Positions 27,094 through 35,549 of a DNA stretch of 64,000 bases are shown in pieces (positions within the stretch are counted from its first letter, which is position 1; the number at the start of each line of letters is the position of its first letter). The notes below the pieces were generated by a model. It saw only the letters and a program-made list of their open reading frames with translations, had not been told where the DNA came from and did not search any database. Origin of the DNA: Shewanella gelidimarina. GTDB lineage: Bacteria > Pseudomonadota > Gammaproteobacteria > Enterobacterales > Shewanellaceae. Location of the stretch: the NCBI RefSeq assembly GCF_023283945.1, contig NZ_JAKIKW010000023.1, positions 1-64,000 of the forward strand, read 5' to 3'. The position numbers and the translations under genes were made by a program.

Positions 27094-28128
27094 ATGAATA
27101 GAATAGAGCCGATTAAGACAGCGATAGCCACCGCAGATGAAGATTCAGCATTTCATTACCAAGCGTTGACGCCGGATCTTATTTTGACCGCCATTGAAAC
27201 GTTAGGCATATACCCTGAAACGGGCTTACTGGCACTCAATAGTTACGAAAACCGCGTCTATCAGTTCCGTTGTGATAGAGGTCTGCGCTATGTGGTGAAG
27301 TTCTACCGGCCTGAGCGATGGTCAGATCAACAGATCCAAGAGGAGCATGACTTTTCTGCTGCGCTGGTGGAGCAAGAGGTGCCTATTGCCACTCCGGTAA
27401 TTGTTGATGGCCGATCTTTACATGAGTATAAAGGATTTAGGTTTGCGCTATTTCCCTCTATTGGTGGGCGAGCATTTGAAGTTGATAACCTTGAACAGTT
27501 AGAGTCTGTTGGCCGTTTTATCGGTCGCATACACCAGTTCTCGAAACAGGCAGACTTTGTCTATCGCGATACTATGTCGCCGCAGCTACTGGGTGATGAC
27601 TCGCTTAAGTGGTTAAAAGAGTCGGGTCATATTCCAAAAAGCTTAGCATTACCTTACTTTACCGTGGTTGAGCAAATCTTAGAGAAATCTAGCGCGATGT
27701 GGCAGCCACAAAAATACCGCAATATTCGGCTTCATGGTGACCTGCATCCAAGCAATATATTGTGGACGCCTGATGGCCCAGGCTTTGTTGACTTAGATGA
27801 TGCGAAAATGGGACCCGCAGTACAAGATCTTTGGATGATGCTTGCTGGTGATAGGCAGCAACAGACTTTACAGCTAGAAGTGTTGTTAGAGTCTTACGAA
27901 GAGTTCTGTGAGTTCGATACTCGAGAGCTACAACTTATTGAGCCTTTAAGAGCGATGAGAATGTTGCATTACAATGCGTGGTTAAGTCGTCGTTGGGCAG
28001 ATCCTGCATTTCCAATGAATTTTCCATGGTTTGCTGAAGGAAAATACTGGGAACAACAAATTTTAGCCTTTAAAGAACAACTTGCCGCACTTGATGAGCC
28101 ACCACTGAGTTTAATGCCACAGTATTGA
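27094..28128 (+). CDS. srkA: Stress response kinase A (YihE/RdoA)
   Basis: The 344-residue protein is an aminoglycoside-phosphotransferase-fold Ser/Thr kinase. Blocks seen: LNSYENRVYQFRC (glycine-loop region), VVKFYRPERW (catalytic-site Lys), the catalytic loop LHGDLHPSNILW (His214-Gly215-Asp216) and the metal motif FVDLDDAKMGP (about 231-240). In E. coli SrkA counters stress-induced cell death linked to the MazEF toxin and envelope stress. The gene directly precedes dsbA, as in E. coli, where the pair is Cpx-regulated. Confidence 0.95.
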   Translation: MNRIEPIKTAIATADEDSAFHYQALTPDLILTAIETLGIYPETGLLALNSYENRVYQFRCDRGLRYVVKFYRPERWSDQQIQEEHDFSAALVEQEVPIATPVIVDGRSLHEYKGFRFALFPSIGGRAFEVDNLEQLESVGRFIGRIHQFSKQADFVYRDTMSPQLLGDDSLKWLKESGHIPKSLALPYFTVVEQILEKSSAMWQPQKYRNIRLHGDLHPSNILWTPDGPGFVDLDDAKMGPAVQDLWMMLAGDRQQQTLQLEVLLESYEEFCEFDTRELQLIEPLRAMRMLHYNAWLSRRWADPAFPMNFPWFAEGKYWEQQILAFKEQLAALDEPPLSLMPQY

Positions 28129-28251
28129 ATTGTATTAAAACTCTCATTTTGTAACAGAAAAATGAACTTATGCGCTTGAGGTCGACTCGAAAGGGCATTA
28201 TGTTATTGTAAAAATTATTAAAGATGCATTTAGCATCACCAAGGAATCCAC

Positions 28252-28863
28252 ATGAAAAAAGCATTATTGGTCGCATTTGCATTATTAGTTGCACCTATGG
28301 CTGCAATGGCTGCAGATTACAAAGAAGGTGTGCATTACACAGTCGTTAATCAAGGGCCTGCAACGGCAAAGCCTGAAATTACCGAGTTTTTCTCTTTTTA
28401 TTGTCCACATTGCTATAACTTTGCCAAGTCAGAAGTGCCAAAAATTAAGGCTGGCCTCCCTGAAGGTGTTGTCTTTAAGCAAAACCATGTTGATTTCATC
28501 AATGGCAACATGGGCGTGGAAATGTCTCGTGCTTTTGCCGTGGCGCATCAGTTAAAAGTGGATGAAAAAATGGAAACTGCAATTTTTTCAGCCATTCATG
28601 ACAAAAAACAGCATTTTACTAACCGTGATGATGTAAAAGCGATTTTTGTGGCTAATGGTGTAGACGGTAAGGCATTCGATGCTGCTGCAAACTCATTCAT
28701 GGTGAGCGCTCAAATGTCGAACATGAAGCGTGCGACTGAGAATGCTAAAATATCTGGTGTACCCGCACTGGTTGTTAATGGTAAGTACCGTGTTGAAACA
28801 GGTGCAATCAAGTCATACGATGAACTACTTGATATCGCGTACTACCTGACCACAATGAAGTAA
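28252..28863 (+). CDS. dsbA: Thiol:disulfide interchange protein DsbA
   Basis: The 203-residue periplasmic oxidase has a signal peptide cleaved after AMAAMA. The thioredoxin fold carries the active site CPHC (Cys51-Cys54 of the precursor) in FYCPHCYNF and the cis-proline loop SGVPALVVNGKY. It introduces disulfides into exported proteins and is recycled by DsbB. It has an AAGGAA site before the ATG, a terminator at 28883-28908, and lies next to srkA as in enterobacteria. Length is normal. Confidence 0.97.
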   Translation: MKKALLVAFALLVAPMAAMAADYKEGVHYTVVNQGPATAKPEITEFFSFYCPHCYNFAKSEVPKIKAGLPEGVVFKQNHVDFINGNMGVEMSRAFAVAHQLKVDEKMETAIFSAIHDKKQHFTNRDDVKAIFVANGVDGKAFDAAANSFMVSAQMSNMKRATENAKISGVPALVVNGKYRVETGAIKSYDELLDIAYYLTTMK

Positions 28864-28882
28864 ATGCGATCTCGCAAATATT

Positions 28883-28908
28883 AAGGAGCCTTAGTGCTCC
28901 TTTTTTTG
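28883..28908 (+). terminator. dsbA terminator
   Basis: The stem AAGGAGC / GCTCCTT (28883-28889, 28896-28902) has a CTTAGT-type loop and runs into a T tract. Confidence 0.9.
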
Positions 28909-28950
28909 TGTCTGCTCGTGGGGATATATTTAACCTAGTATTACGGGCAT

Positions 28951-29012
28951 AAAAAAACCGTGCTTCTTGGTCGCAAGAAGCACGGCTACGGAGCTAAAAA
29001 GCTCAACGTTAC
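28951..29012 (-). ncRNA. Candidate small RNA with its own promoter and terminator
   Basis: In the 366-bp gap after dsbA, the minus strand shows a perfect -35 box TTGACA (29041-29046), a 17-bp spacer and a weak -10 TGTTAC (29018-29023). About 62 nt downstream is a GC-rich hairpin (CCGTGCTTCTTG / CAAGAAGCACGG, 28959-28988) followed by seven U. A small GAGC/GCTC hairpin (about 28990-29004) lies between. No reading frame fits. The terminator faces away from any minus-strand gene end, so an independent transcript is the simplest explanation. No known family recognised. Confidence 0.4.
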
Positions 29013-29229
29013 CCTGAGTAACACCTAAACGTTAACAGGGTGTCAAAAAATTGGCAAGCGACAATTTAATGGTGATGCTATTTAGGTGCTTGATTGGGAT
29101 GAGAATTTATAAGTTGTTTAAATTTGATTCAATTCTTTACAAATTAATTTTCGATTTAATGAAACTCTCATGGTAAAACACCTGTCGAACCAACACAGAT
29201 AACAATAAACAACGTTGTGGGGAGGTCTA

Positions 29230-29442
29230 GTGAGAGTTTTTCCTGTCTATGCACCAAAGCTAATCGTTAAACATGCGCGCATCTTTTTAACTGGAGTAAT
29301 ATGGGTAAAAGATTTGGGTCGAATTGAATTTGATAAAGGACGATTTTTATTACCAAGGAAAAGTTTACCTAAAGTTAAACAAGCTATATTGGAACTCAAT
29401 GGCTTAATTGAGACACAAAATAGTGACATGCAAACAGCCTAA
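29230..29442 (+). CDS. Small conserved-looking protein of unknown function (70 aa)
   Basis: I start at the GTG at 29230 because GGGGAGG lies four bases upstream; an in-frame TTG at 29215 is weaker. The protein is basic and aliphatic: VRVFPVYAPKLIVKHARIFL, then GRIEFDKGRFLLPRKSLPKV and a short helix LPKVKQAILELNGLIE. It has no signal peptide or obvious domain. The codon pattern and strong ribosome site support a real gene; function unknown. Confidence 0.6.
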   Translation: MRVFPVYAPKLIVKHARIFLTGVIWVKDLGRIEFDKGRFLLPRKSLPKVKQAILELNGLIETQNSDMQTA

Positions 29443-29593
29443 CAACGGCTTTATGCATTGTTTATCGGTAAAACAGCAACATGGTTTTATTGCGAGTAGC
29501 GGACGTAGAACGTTAAAGCAGATGCTCGCAGTTCCATACGAAGCAGCAAAGACGGCGAGGGCTGACCTTGATTGGCCGCACCAGCTGTATTCG

Positions 29594-29673
29594 TAGTAAT
29601 CATTTTCGCAGGTGTCGCTATGTGAACTTACTTAGCGACACAACTGCAAAAATAACGATTACGTAAACTCACC
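29594..29673. repeat. Long imperfect inverted repeat (about 33-bp arms)
   Basis: The left arm 29594-29620 and right arm 29631-29673 pair through GTAATC, TTTCGCAG and GTGTCGCTA around a loop of about 11 nt. The inner nine base pairs are perfect. It lies just 3' of zapB on the minus strand but lacks a U-tract, so it is not a standard terminator; a processed RNA structure or mRNA stabiliser is possible. Confidence 0.55.
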
Positions 29674-29682
29674 TAAGAAAGG

Positions 29683-29886
29683 TTAGCTAACCTCTTCGTT
29701 AAGCAGACCAACTAAACCTGTTACTTTTTCGTTCCAAGAGTTCAATTCTTGTTGTAACAGTTGGTTTTGTTCTGTCAAACTTGTGCTCGACTGTTTCTCT
29801 TCTTCAAGCTCCATTCTTAGTAGCTCAATAGTTTCAAGTGCTGCTTGGATTTTTGTTTCCAATTTTGACAATAGTTCAAGGCTCAT
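29683..29886 (-). CDS. zapB: Cell division protein ZapB
   Basis: A 67-residue, almost fully coiled-coil protein: MSLELLSKLETKIQAALETI, then LLRMELEEEKQSSTSLTEQN and QLLQQELNSWNEKVTGLVGL, ending in LLNEEV. Length, N-terminus and heptad pattern match ZapB, an FtsZ-ring-associated factor that bridges ZapA and MatP in the cytoplasm. Monocistronic. The identification rests on overall similarity, since coiled coils are low in information, but the N-terminal block is characteristic. Confidence 0.88.
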   Translation of the reverse strand: MSLELLSKLETKIQAALETIELLRMELEEEKQSSTSLTEQNQLLQQELNSWNEKVTGLVGLLNEEVS

Positions 29887-30065
29887 GGGAGTCCCTTTGG
29901 TAGCATGATGATAGCTCCGATTCTAGCAGCGACGGGGTCTAAGTGAATAGTTAATTATGCTAAATGAAGCAAAATCTTACGATAAAAGTTGTGAGAGTGG
30001 CTTTTTTTTGTACTTGTGACTAAGTCGTTAGTATCCATCCCTTTATTTCTACAGGAATTGCAGCC

Positions 30066-31556
30066 ATGTTAGGCAATATCTTAATGCTGACTCCGTTGGT
30101 TTTAACCTTAGTGTTAGCCTTAGTTTTACGACGTACACTTGTGGCTTTAGGTGTTGGTATTATCTCAGGTGCACTTATTATCAGCGAGTTTAACCCTGTT
30201 AATACGGCGGTATATTTATCGTCAAAAGCTTGGATGCAATTTTATGCTGATGGGCAGTGGCAAGCTTGGCACCTTAACGTGCTGGCCGCGATGGTGTTAC
30301 TGGGCATGATGACACAGCTACTTGCCCGAGGCGGCGCGGTAAAATCATTTGCTGATTGGCTATATCATCGAATTCAAAGCGGTCGTCAGGCGCGGGTCGG
30401 TGTTGTTGTGCTGGGGTGGGTGGTTTTTATTGATGGTATCTTTAGCTGTCTGGCGGTGGGACATGTATGCCAACCACTCAGTCAACGATATAACATGAGT
30501 AAAGAGCAAATTGCATATCTTGTTGACTCAAATGCCTCGCCATTATGTGCATTGTTGCCTTTCTCCAGTTGGGGCCCTTATGTCATGGCTATTTTAGCCA
30601 GTATCACGTTATTGCCTCTCTCGCCGCTAGAATCCTTTATTGAAATAGCAAAGCTCAACTTTTACGCGATTACCGTGATTATATTGTCGCTATTGGTGGC
30701 TTGGTTTGGTATCGGCTTTACCTATACTGCAGCAACGGAATCAGAAGCTGCTGAGGTCGAAGCGGGTAATCCGTGGTTATTGGGAGTCCCTATGGCTAGC
30801 CTACTGATAGCATCGGTGGCTTTCACGTTATGGTCGGGCGCATCTAATTCGCAATCAGCGGATATTAGCCAGTGGATCACCTCGGCTGATATTGGCGCGG
30901 CCATGCGCGATGCTTGTATCTTAGCAATGACTATTGCCGTCTTTATGCTGAAGTTTGCTGGACGCAAAGCTCAGGAGCTTGTGGCGGACATGTTTGCGGG
31001 AATTAAGGTCATCAGTTTTGCAATATCCATTTTGCTATTCACTTGGATGATTGGCGCCGTCATTGTTGACTTAGGCGTGGCTAAATTGTTGGCCAGTTGG
31101 GCAGAACAATTTATCTCAAGCAATATGTTAGTCGCAGGTACCTTTATCCTCTGCGCTGTAATGGCGTTTACCACAGGATCAAGCTGGGGCACCTTTGCCA
31201 TTATGATCCCCATCGGAGCCGAGATTGCAGTCGCCGTTGATTCGACGTTGATGCTGCCGGTATTAAGCGCGGTGATGGCCGGATCAGTATTTGGAGACCA
31301 CTGCTCTCCAATCTCGGACACCAGTGTGATTAGTGCTACCAGCTCGGGCTGTGAGCCTCACGCGCACGTGGTTACCCAGCTTCCTTTTGCGTTTATAGCG
31401 GCCGTTAGTGCGTTATTGGGCTTTCAGTTAATTAACTTTAAGGTAGACCCGATATGGTCATGGTGTATTGTTCTGCTCGCTGCAATGCTACTACTGGCTC
31501 TTTATCATCGAGCTACTCGCGGTAGCCAAGTTGAGGTGGCTAAGGCGCAATCGTAA
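30066..31556 (+). CDS. NhaC-family Na+/H+ antiporter-type membrane protein
   Basis: The 496-residue protein has about 11-12 transmembrane helices. It carries NhaC-superfamily blocks: GVVVLGWVVFIDGIFSCLAV, VDSNASPLCALLPFSSWGPY, FTTGSSWGTFAIMIPIG and SAVMAGSVFGDHCSPISDTS. These conserved Asp, Ser and Thr residues line the presumed ion path. It exchanges cytoplasmic Na+ (or couples another solute) for protons. An ATG with ACAGGAATTGCAGCC upstream supports the start. It converges with rof and overlaps it by 17 bp. Confidence 0.88.
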   Translation: MLGNILMLTPLVLTLVLALVLRRTLVALGVGIISGALIISEFNPVNTAVYLSSKAWMQFYADGQWQAWHLNVLAAMVLLGMMTQLLARGGAVKSFADWLYHRIQSGRQARVGVVVLGWVVFIDGIFSCLAVGHVCQPLSQRYNMSKEQIAYLVDSNASPLCALLPFSSWGPYVMAILASITLLPLSPLESFIEIAKLNFYAITVIILSLLVAWFGIGFTYTAATESEAAEVEAGNPWLLGVPMASLLIASVAFTLWSGASNSQSADISQWITSADIGAAMRDACILAMTIAVFMLKFAGRKAQELVADMFAGIKVISFAISILLFTWMIGAVIVDLGVAKLLASWAEQFISSNMLVAGTFILCAVMAFTTGSSWGTFAIMIPIGAEIAVAVDSTLMLPVLSAVMAGSVFGDHCSPISDTSVISATSSGCEPHAHVVTQLPFAFIAAVSALLGFQLINFKVDPIWSWCIVLLAAMLLLALYHRATRGSQVEVAKAQS

Positions 31557-31815
31557 TACGCTTAAAATCAGCTGCGGTATCAATGGGTGTTATCGCGATG
31601 ATTTGATCTAAGCGTATTTCGTTGAGGCTATTATTTTGCTTAACGACCTGTTTCACTATCAGCCATTCCGTTTTGTCAGCCTTAGTGATTAACGTTATTG
31701 CCTGGGCCGTTAGTGGCGCTTTATTATGTAATTCAATTTTTAGTTGATAGCCTCTCATGCAAGCCAATTCTAAATAATCATGGCAATGACAATTAACGGT
31801 AATGTAGGGCTGCAT
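31540..31815 (-). CDS. rof: Rho-binding antiterminator (Rof/YaeO family)
   Basis: The 91-residue Sm-like-fold protein has YITVNCHCHDYLELACMRGY, LKIELHNKAPLTAQAITLIT, EIRLDQIIAITP, matching Rof blocks (NCDDYDNLELAC, LRLDKI). Rof binds Rho and lowers termination. The site GAGG precedes the ATG. The 3' end overlaps the 3' end of the NhaC-type gene by 17 bp in convergent orientation. The family is assigned from motif similarity; direct Rho binding by this protein is inferred. Confidence 0.85.
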   Translation of the reverse strand: MQPYITVNCHCHDYLELACMRGYQLKIELHNKAPLTAQAITLITKADKTEWLIVKQVVKQNNSLNEIRLDQIIAITPIDTAADFKRITIAP

Positions 31816-31892
31816 AGGTACCTCTAAAATCAGTAGTGAATGCTTTTTCTTCTTGGCTAGGTCTATTGTAGAAAGCCAAGGAGATTTAGCTA

Positions 31893-32663
31893 ATGTTAAT
31901 GAATTCTATTGTTGTAGCTGTTTTATGTGGATGGTTATTGGTTACCACCACAGCGGCCGCGCAAACGTTGACTCAGTTTAATAAGACAAGCACGACGACC
32001 CGCCCATACTTTATTGAGCTATACACCTCACAAGGCTGCAGTAGTTGCCCTCCGGCAGAGACTTGGCTGTCTGCATTTAGCAAACAGACCGAACTTTGGC
32101 ATAAATACTTCCCCATTGCTTTTCATGTCACTTACTGGGATTACATCGGTTGGAAAGATCCTTTTGCAGCGAAAACTTTTAGTCAGCGGCAATATGATCA
32201 TCTTAACGCCAAGCACATTGGCCAGGTTTACACTCCGCAGTTTGTCATTAATGGCCAAGAGTGGCGGGGTTGGTTTGATCGTAAATTAGGGGATGTCTTT
32301 AGCAAAGTACAACCGGAAGTCGGAGCATTATCTGTTTCTATTGAAGGCCTGCAACTAACCGCTAGCTTCGATAACCAAACAGGCAATAGTGCACCTATTG
32401 AGCTGCACTTGGCTTTGGTGGGGGCAGGCTTGGAAACGGAGGTTAAACGCGGTGAGAATCGTAATAAACAACTGAAGCATGATTTTACTGTGCTGCGTCA
32501 TCAAGTGATTAAATCGAATAGAAGGCAGCAAAGTACATTTACAGCAGAAATTGAGCGTATTGATACCAAGTCATGGACGGCTGAGCAATTTGCTTGGGTG
32601 GCGTGGATAGAACAAAGAGATCAACCAGTGCAGGCCGTTGCGGCTTGGTTAGAAGCTGAGTGA
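31893..32663 (+). CDS. Exported DUF1223 (thioredoxin-like) protein
   Basis: The 256-residue protein has a signal peptide ending near TTAAA. The DUF1223 core is ELYTSQGCSSCPPAETWLS, with Cys residues in a CxxC arrangement, then HVTYWDYIGWKDPFA and YTPQFVINGQEW. The fold resembles periplasmic thioredoxins. A redox role is plausible, but the substrate is unknown. AAGGAG nine bases upstream supports the ATG at 31893. Before the island inserted, this gene was the convergent neighbour of yicC. Confidence 0.85.
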   Translation: MLMNSIVVAVLCGWLLVTTTAAAQTLTQFNKTSTTTRPYFIELYTSQGCSSCPPAETWLSAFSKQTELWHKYFPIAFHVTYWDYIGWKDPFAAKTFSQRQYDHLNAKHIGQVYTPQFVINGQEWRGWFDRKLGDVFSKVQPEVGALSVSIEGLQLTASFDNQTGNSAPIELHLALVGAGLETEVKRGENRNKQLKHDFTVLRHQVIKSNRRQQSTFTAEIERIDTKSWTAEQFAWVAWIEQRDQPVQAVAAWLEAE

Positions 32664-32821
32664 CTTTAGAATATTAAAAGCGATAATCGATATCGGGTGT
32701 CAGCGACTCAATCAGACTTGTTAGATAGCATTGAGCGGTATGCCTGCTTTGTCTCAATATTAGAGACTGGCTCGCTAGAAGCTGCCCCTTAGACAATATT
32801 TATGAATATAGAGTTAATAAA

Positions 32822-32848
32822 AAAGCCCCGCATTTGCAGGGCTCTAAT
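32822..32848 (-). terminator. Stranded yicC terminator
   Basis: Read on the minus strand, AGCCCTGC AAAT GCGGGGCT with a U-tract ends a leftward transcript. It follows the relic of the yicC 3' end at 32871-32891 by about 25 bp, so it is most simply the original yicC terminator, now 6.8 kb from the gene. The remaining gap 32664-32821 shows nothing further that I can support. Confidence 0.75.
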
Positions 32849-32870
32849 TAAAAGGGATGTGGCTTAAACC

Positions 32871-32891
32871 CTATTCAACATTTTGGATCTG
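32871..32891 (-). repeat. attL: relic of the yicC 3' end
   Basis: Read on the minus strand, these 21 bases encode QIQNVE-stop, exactly the end of YicC. The intact gene end at 39690-39710 encodes the same residues. The two copies match at 16 of 21 positions, and all five differences are at third codon positions. This marks the left junction of the island. The contiguous identical core is GGATCTG plus one flanking T on the plus strand. Confidence 0.85.
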
Positions 32892-32960
32892 AATGCAGGG
32901 TGGCCTTATCAATCGTAATAAAAATAATACTTTATTTGTTTTCGTGTAAGGTTTTATTTG

Positions 32961-32984
32961 TTTAGCCCACCATTTAGCCCACCA
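32961..32984. repeat. Tandem 12-bp repeats TTTAGCCCACCA (candidate integrase arm sites)
   Basis: Two perfect head-to-tail copies lie 70-90 bp inside the left junction. Related CCCACC motifs occur at the integrase end (39532-39538, 39565-39571, 39577-39583, 39597-39602). Arm-type integrase sites have this placement. Confidence 0.5.
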
Positions 32985-33013
32985 TTCGAATGAATAAATA
33001 AAACCCTAGATAC

Positions 33014-33044
33014 AAAAAACCCGCCTTAGGCGGGTTTTTTTTAA
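33014..33044. terminator. Bidirectional terminator at the island's left end
   Basis: ACCCGCC TTA GGCGGGT is flanked by A and T tracts (33015-33042). It can end the leftward transcript of the cargo gene and insulate the island from the chromosome. Confidence 0.88.
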
Positions 33045-33132
33045 TTGAGTTAGAACCATTATACGCTAGGTTGTTCATCCAAAAGCATAGTGTTGAGAAG
33101 TAACTTGTTGAAAAGTATCATATAAGTCTCCT

Positions 33133-34143
33133 TTAGGATCCTAGTTTTAATTTATATTGGGTAATTAATGCTTTAAAATCGCTCTGTTCGGCAAGACTAA
33201 CAAAATCTTCATCATCTTGCAATCCAGAGAGGACCTTTTCTTGATCAAGTTTAGTATCTGAGAACTTCCAAGCATTCTGTATTGTACGAATAACTTCATC
33301 TTTAGGATAGTCTAAAATATTCATATAACAAGCTAGGTTATAGTAACCGAGCCTAGAGGGCTTCAATTGGATTGACATTGTCACATGCTCTATCGCTTTT
33401 GTAACATTACCTAGTCTTTTTTCACAATAAGCAAGCCAGTGATAGGCTTTTGAGTCATCATCTTTTGATGGTAAATACTCTTTTTCAATCTTGAGTATAG
33501 CTTCATTGTATGAACCCATGTTAGCTAAACTTTGTGCTGTTAGTAAAATACTTTGTAAAGAAACGGATATGAGTTGTTCATCCTTTTCTCTTAATTTGAG
33601 TTTCATTTTTCCCATTGTTTCTTTTGTTACTTTCTCTGAAATTTTTAATTGGTCGACCTCTTGTTGAACCTTTTTTAAAGCTGCATTGCTAACCAGAGCT
33701 ATAATGGGTAACCCTGAGTATCCACCTATAATACCGACAGCGGCGAGGTAGAAAAAATACTTTAGCCCCTCAGCAAAATCAGCTTTTATTCCAAGAGCAT
33801 GGCCTATATTAAATCCGAAAATAGCCATCATGATGGCCACAGCAACAAAAGCACCGCAAAAACCTATAAAAATATGGCCCCAAGCACCAGTGTCAGCTAG
33901 TTTCCCATTGAAAGGTACTTGAATTTGATGAGTGCTATCGCTTTCGAGCGCATGAACCAACCCTCCCAAAGCGCCACTAAAAGCAACTGTAGTGAAAATA
34001 GGCCAAACTGATAACGTTGATGCTGAAGTCGAACCCGAACCTGTTTGAAGTGTACTTGCATATGCAACAGCACCTAAATCGAATGTCATTCCCATGACAA
34101 AAAATATTATGGCTATAACCGTCCAGCCAAAAAATGTACTCAT
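33133..34143 (-). CDS. Island cargo: four-helix membrane protein with C-terminal TPR region
   Basis: The protein has 336 residues from the ATG at 34143 (GAGGA five bases upstream; an in-frame GTG at 34155 overlaps that site). Four membrane helices (about 5-25, 45-70, 95-120, 135-160) are followed by a coiled-coil (about 165-200) and a tetratricopeptide-like region (e.g. SLANMGSYNEAILKIEKEYLPS and AYHWLAYCEKRLGNVTKAIE). It has AT-rich codon use like the rest of the island. It is the only gene without a plasmid or integration role, so it is the likely cargo. Function unknown; a membrane-sensing stress or defence role is only a guess. Confidence 0.7.
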   Translation of the reverse strand: MSTFFGWTVIAIIFFVMGMTFDLGAVAYASTLQTGSGSTSASTLSVWPIFTTVAFSGALGGLVHALESDSTHQIQVPFNGKLADTGAWGHIFIGFCGAFVAVAIMMAIFGFNIGHALGIKADFAEGLKYFFYLAAVGIIGGYSGLPIIALVSNAALKKVQQEVDQLKISEKVTKETMGKMKLKLREKDEQLISVSLQSILLTAQSLANMGSYNEAILKIEKEYLPSKDDDSKAYHWLAYCEKRLGNVTKAIEHVTMSIQLKPSRLGYYNLACYMNILDYPKDEVIRTIQNAWKFSDTKLDQEKVLSGLQDDEDFVSLAEQSDFKALITQYKLKLGS

Positions 34144-34384
34144 GCGTATCCTCACATTTATTCTGTTTAATCATTATGCTGAAACTAGATGATAAGCGAT
34201 GCTTTGTTCATGTAAAGGTTTAACTTTTCCTTGTTGGGCTGTTGAGCATGTATTGTGGTGAATATGTGACTTCAAGGCTGGATAACCCTGAATTGATGAG
34301 TGAGGTTCGAATCTCCAGTACCTTTTGGGTCGTTGGTTGTTAGGAGTTACGGCTTTCATGACAAAATGATTAATATTCGGATAT

Positions 34385-34565
34385 AAAAGATCTTATTTTT
34401 CACGTATAAAAATTAACTTAGGAGGACGGTCACTAAGCCAAAGGTGCTAGGGGTTTACCTAGCCGCTCTCATTCCATAGGTGAAGCGAGTTGGGCTTGTG
34501 AGGGCTACAAGCCTTATAAGCAAAGAGGAGTAGGCGGGTGTTAGCTTATAGAAAACATGTAAATC
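34385..34565. other. Structured, GC-richer stretch in the island
   Basis: The 508-bp gap 34144-34651 has no gene I can support. Part of it (about 34420-34550) is clearly GC-richer than the surrounding island and contains hairpins: CTAGG/CCTAG (34450-34465) and GGCTTGT/ACAAGCC (about 34493-34513), plus an isolated AGGAGG at 34421-34426. This could be a noncoding RNA or a replication/transfer site. No family recognised. Confidence 0.4.
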
Positions 34566-34651
34566 TAGTTCCTCAACGTTCTGAATTTGAACGTATCAAA
34601 TATTATATTTTGATTTAAAAAATCGGATGCAAAAAAGTACCCACTAACACA

Positions 34652-35515
34652 TTAAATAAATTTATTTTCAAATTTATTCTTCAAATCTAGTAACTCAGGG
34701 TTTTGTTCAAAAGTTTCTTCTAACTCGAACTGTAGTTTCTTGCTTCTATTTTTATACTTAATACTTAATTTCGTTGAATAATCACCCACCTCTTTACGTA
34801 ATTCACATTCTAATTTGTTTGCCCATATCGTTAGTGCGGGAATGCAACGCTCAATAAACTTCTGAATTAATGCTTTTTGTTGCTTTTTTAGCTCTAGCTC
34901 ATAGACCTTCAGTTGCTTTTCTTTTAGTAACTTTGCGTCATTTTCAAGCTCCTCATAAAATGCTTTAATTTTTTTATGAGAGGTTTTTCTTCCGTGCTGT
35001 GGAGGCAAAATAGTTGGGAATACATCTTTCATATATGAATTAAACTCTCTTTGATACGCAGAAAGCTTTATGGGGTTAAACAAGTCTCTAGCATTCAACC
35101 TTACTTTTCCTGCCTTATTTTTACTTAGAGGGACGATTACGGCATGGATGTGTGGTGTTGTTTCATCCATATGAAGCACTGCACTGACACATCGAGTACC
35201 AAATCTTTGTTTTAACCAGTCCTTAGCAGTATTTTGGAAAGTAACAACATCACCTTTAGAGCAAAGCAGCTCTGGTGATAAAGTAAGTAGTGTATCCATT
35301 GCTAAAACGGCATTCTTGCGAGGCTTAATCTTATAGTGTGAAATAAGCCCCTCAACATCTTTTGTAATATTGTTCGAGCCTATTAGTATTTTATTTTGAT
35401 CGGATAATTCAGGGTTTGCATTTGGAGTATTTGAGAAGCGATGCTGATGAGCACCTGCCATATGGATGTTTGTTTTCGTTTTTAGTTTTTCAAATCTTAA
35501 AATTGTAGTAGCCAT
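34652..35515 (-). CDS. MobV/Mob_Pre-type relaxase
   Basis: This 287-residue protein is a DNA strand transferase that nicks oriT and pilots DNA in mobilisation. The N-terminus ILRFEKLKTKTNIHMAGAHQ matches the MobV start. The metal-binding triple-His motif is HMDETTPHIH (His115, His122, His124). A conserved Arg/Asn-rich block (ETTPHIHAVIVPLSKNKAGK, LNARDLF) follows, then a charged coiled-coil tail. It is shorter than many MobV proteins (often over 400 aa), lacking most of the C-terminal half. Its promoter-proximal region holds a candidate oriT. The island would need a helper conjugation system. Confidence 0.85.
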   Translation of the reverse strand: MATTILRFEKLKTKTNIHMAGAHQHRFSNTPNANPELSDQNKILIGSNNITKDVEGLISHYKIKPRKNAVLAMDTLLTLSPELLCSKGDVVTFQNTAKDWLKQRFGTRCVSAVLHMDETTPHIHAVIVPLSKNKAGKVRLNARDLFNPIKLSAYQREFNSYMKDVFPTILPPQHGRKTSHKKIKAFYEELENDAKLLKEKQLKVYELELKKQQKALIQKFIERCIPALTIWANKLECELRKEVGDYSTKLSIKYKNRSKKLQFELEETFEQNPELLDLKNKFENKFI

Positions 35516-35549
35516 TACTTTTTAATTAAACATAATATATTATTCGAGA

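Noticed and set aside
28951..29012. Spot 42 (spf) RNA
   Set aside because: The region after dsbA was checked because spf lies near in E. coli, but the sequence does not resemble Spot 42.
29408..29596. 62-residue open frame after the small gene at 29230
   Set aside because: It overlaps that gene's end, has no ribosome site, and its composition is not protein-like. I see no domain.
34285..34332. tRNA-like 3' end (GGTTCGAATCTCCAGTACC) in the island
   Set aside because: No matching 5' acceptor strand or anticodon arm is present upstream and the T-stem pairs poorly, so it is not a tRNA gene. The true attachment site is the yicC end.
34174..34359. 61-residue minus-strand open frame in the island gap
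   Set aside because: No ribosome site and no recognisable domain; it lies in a region that otherwise looks noncoding.
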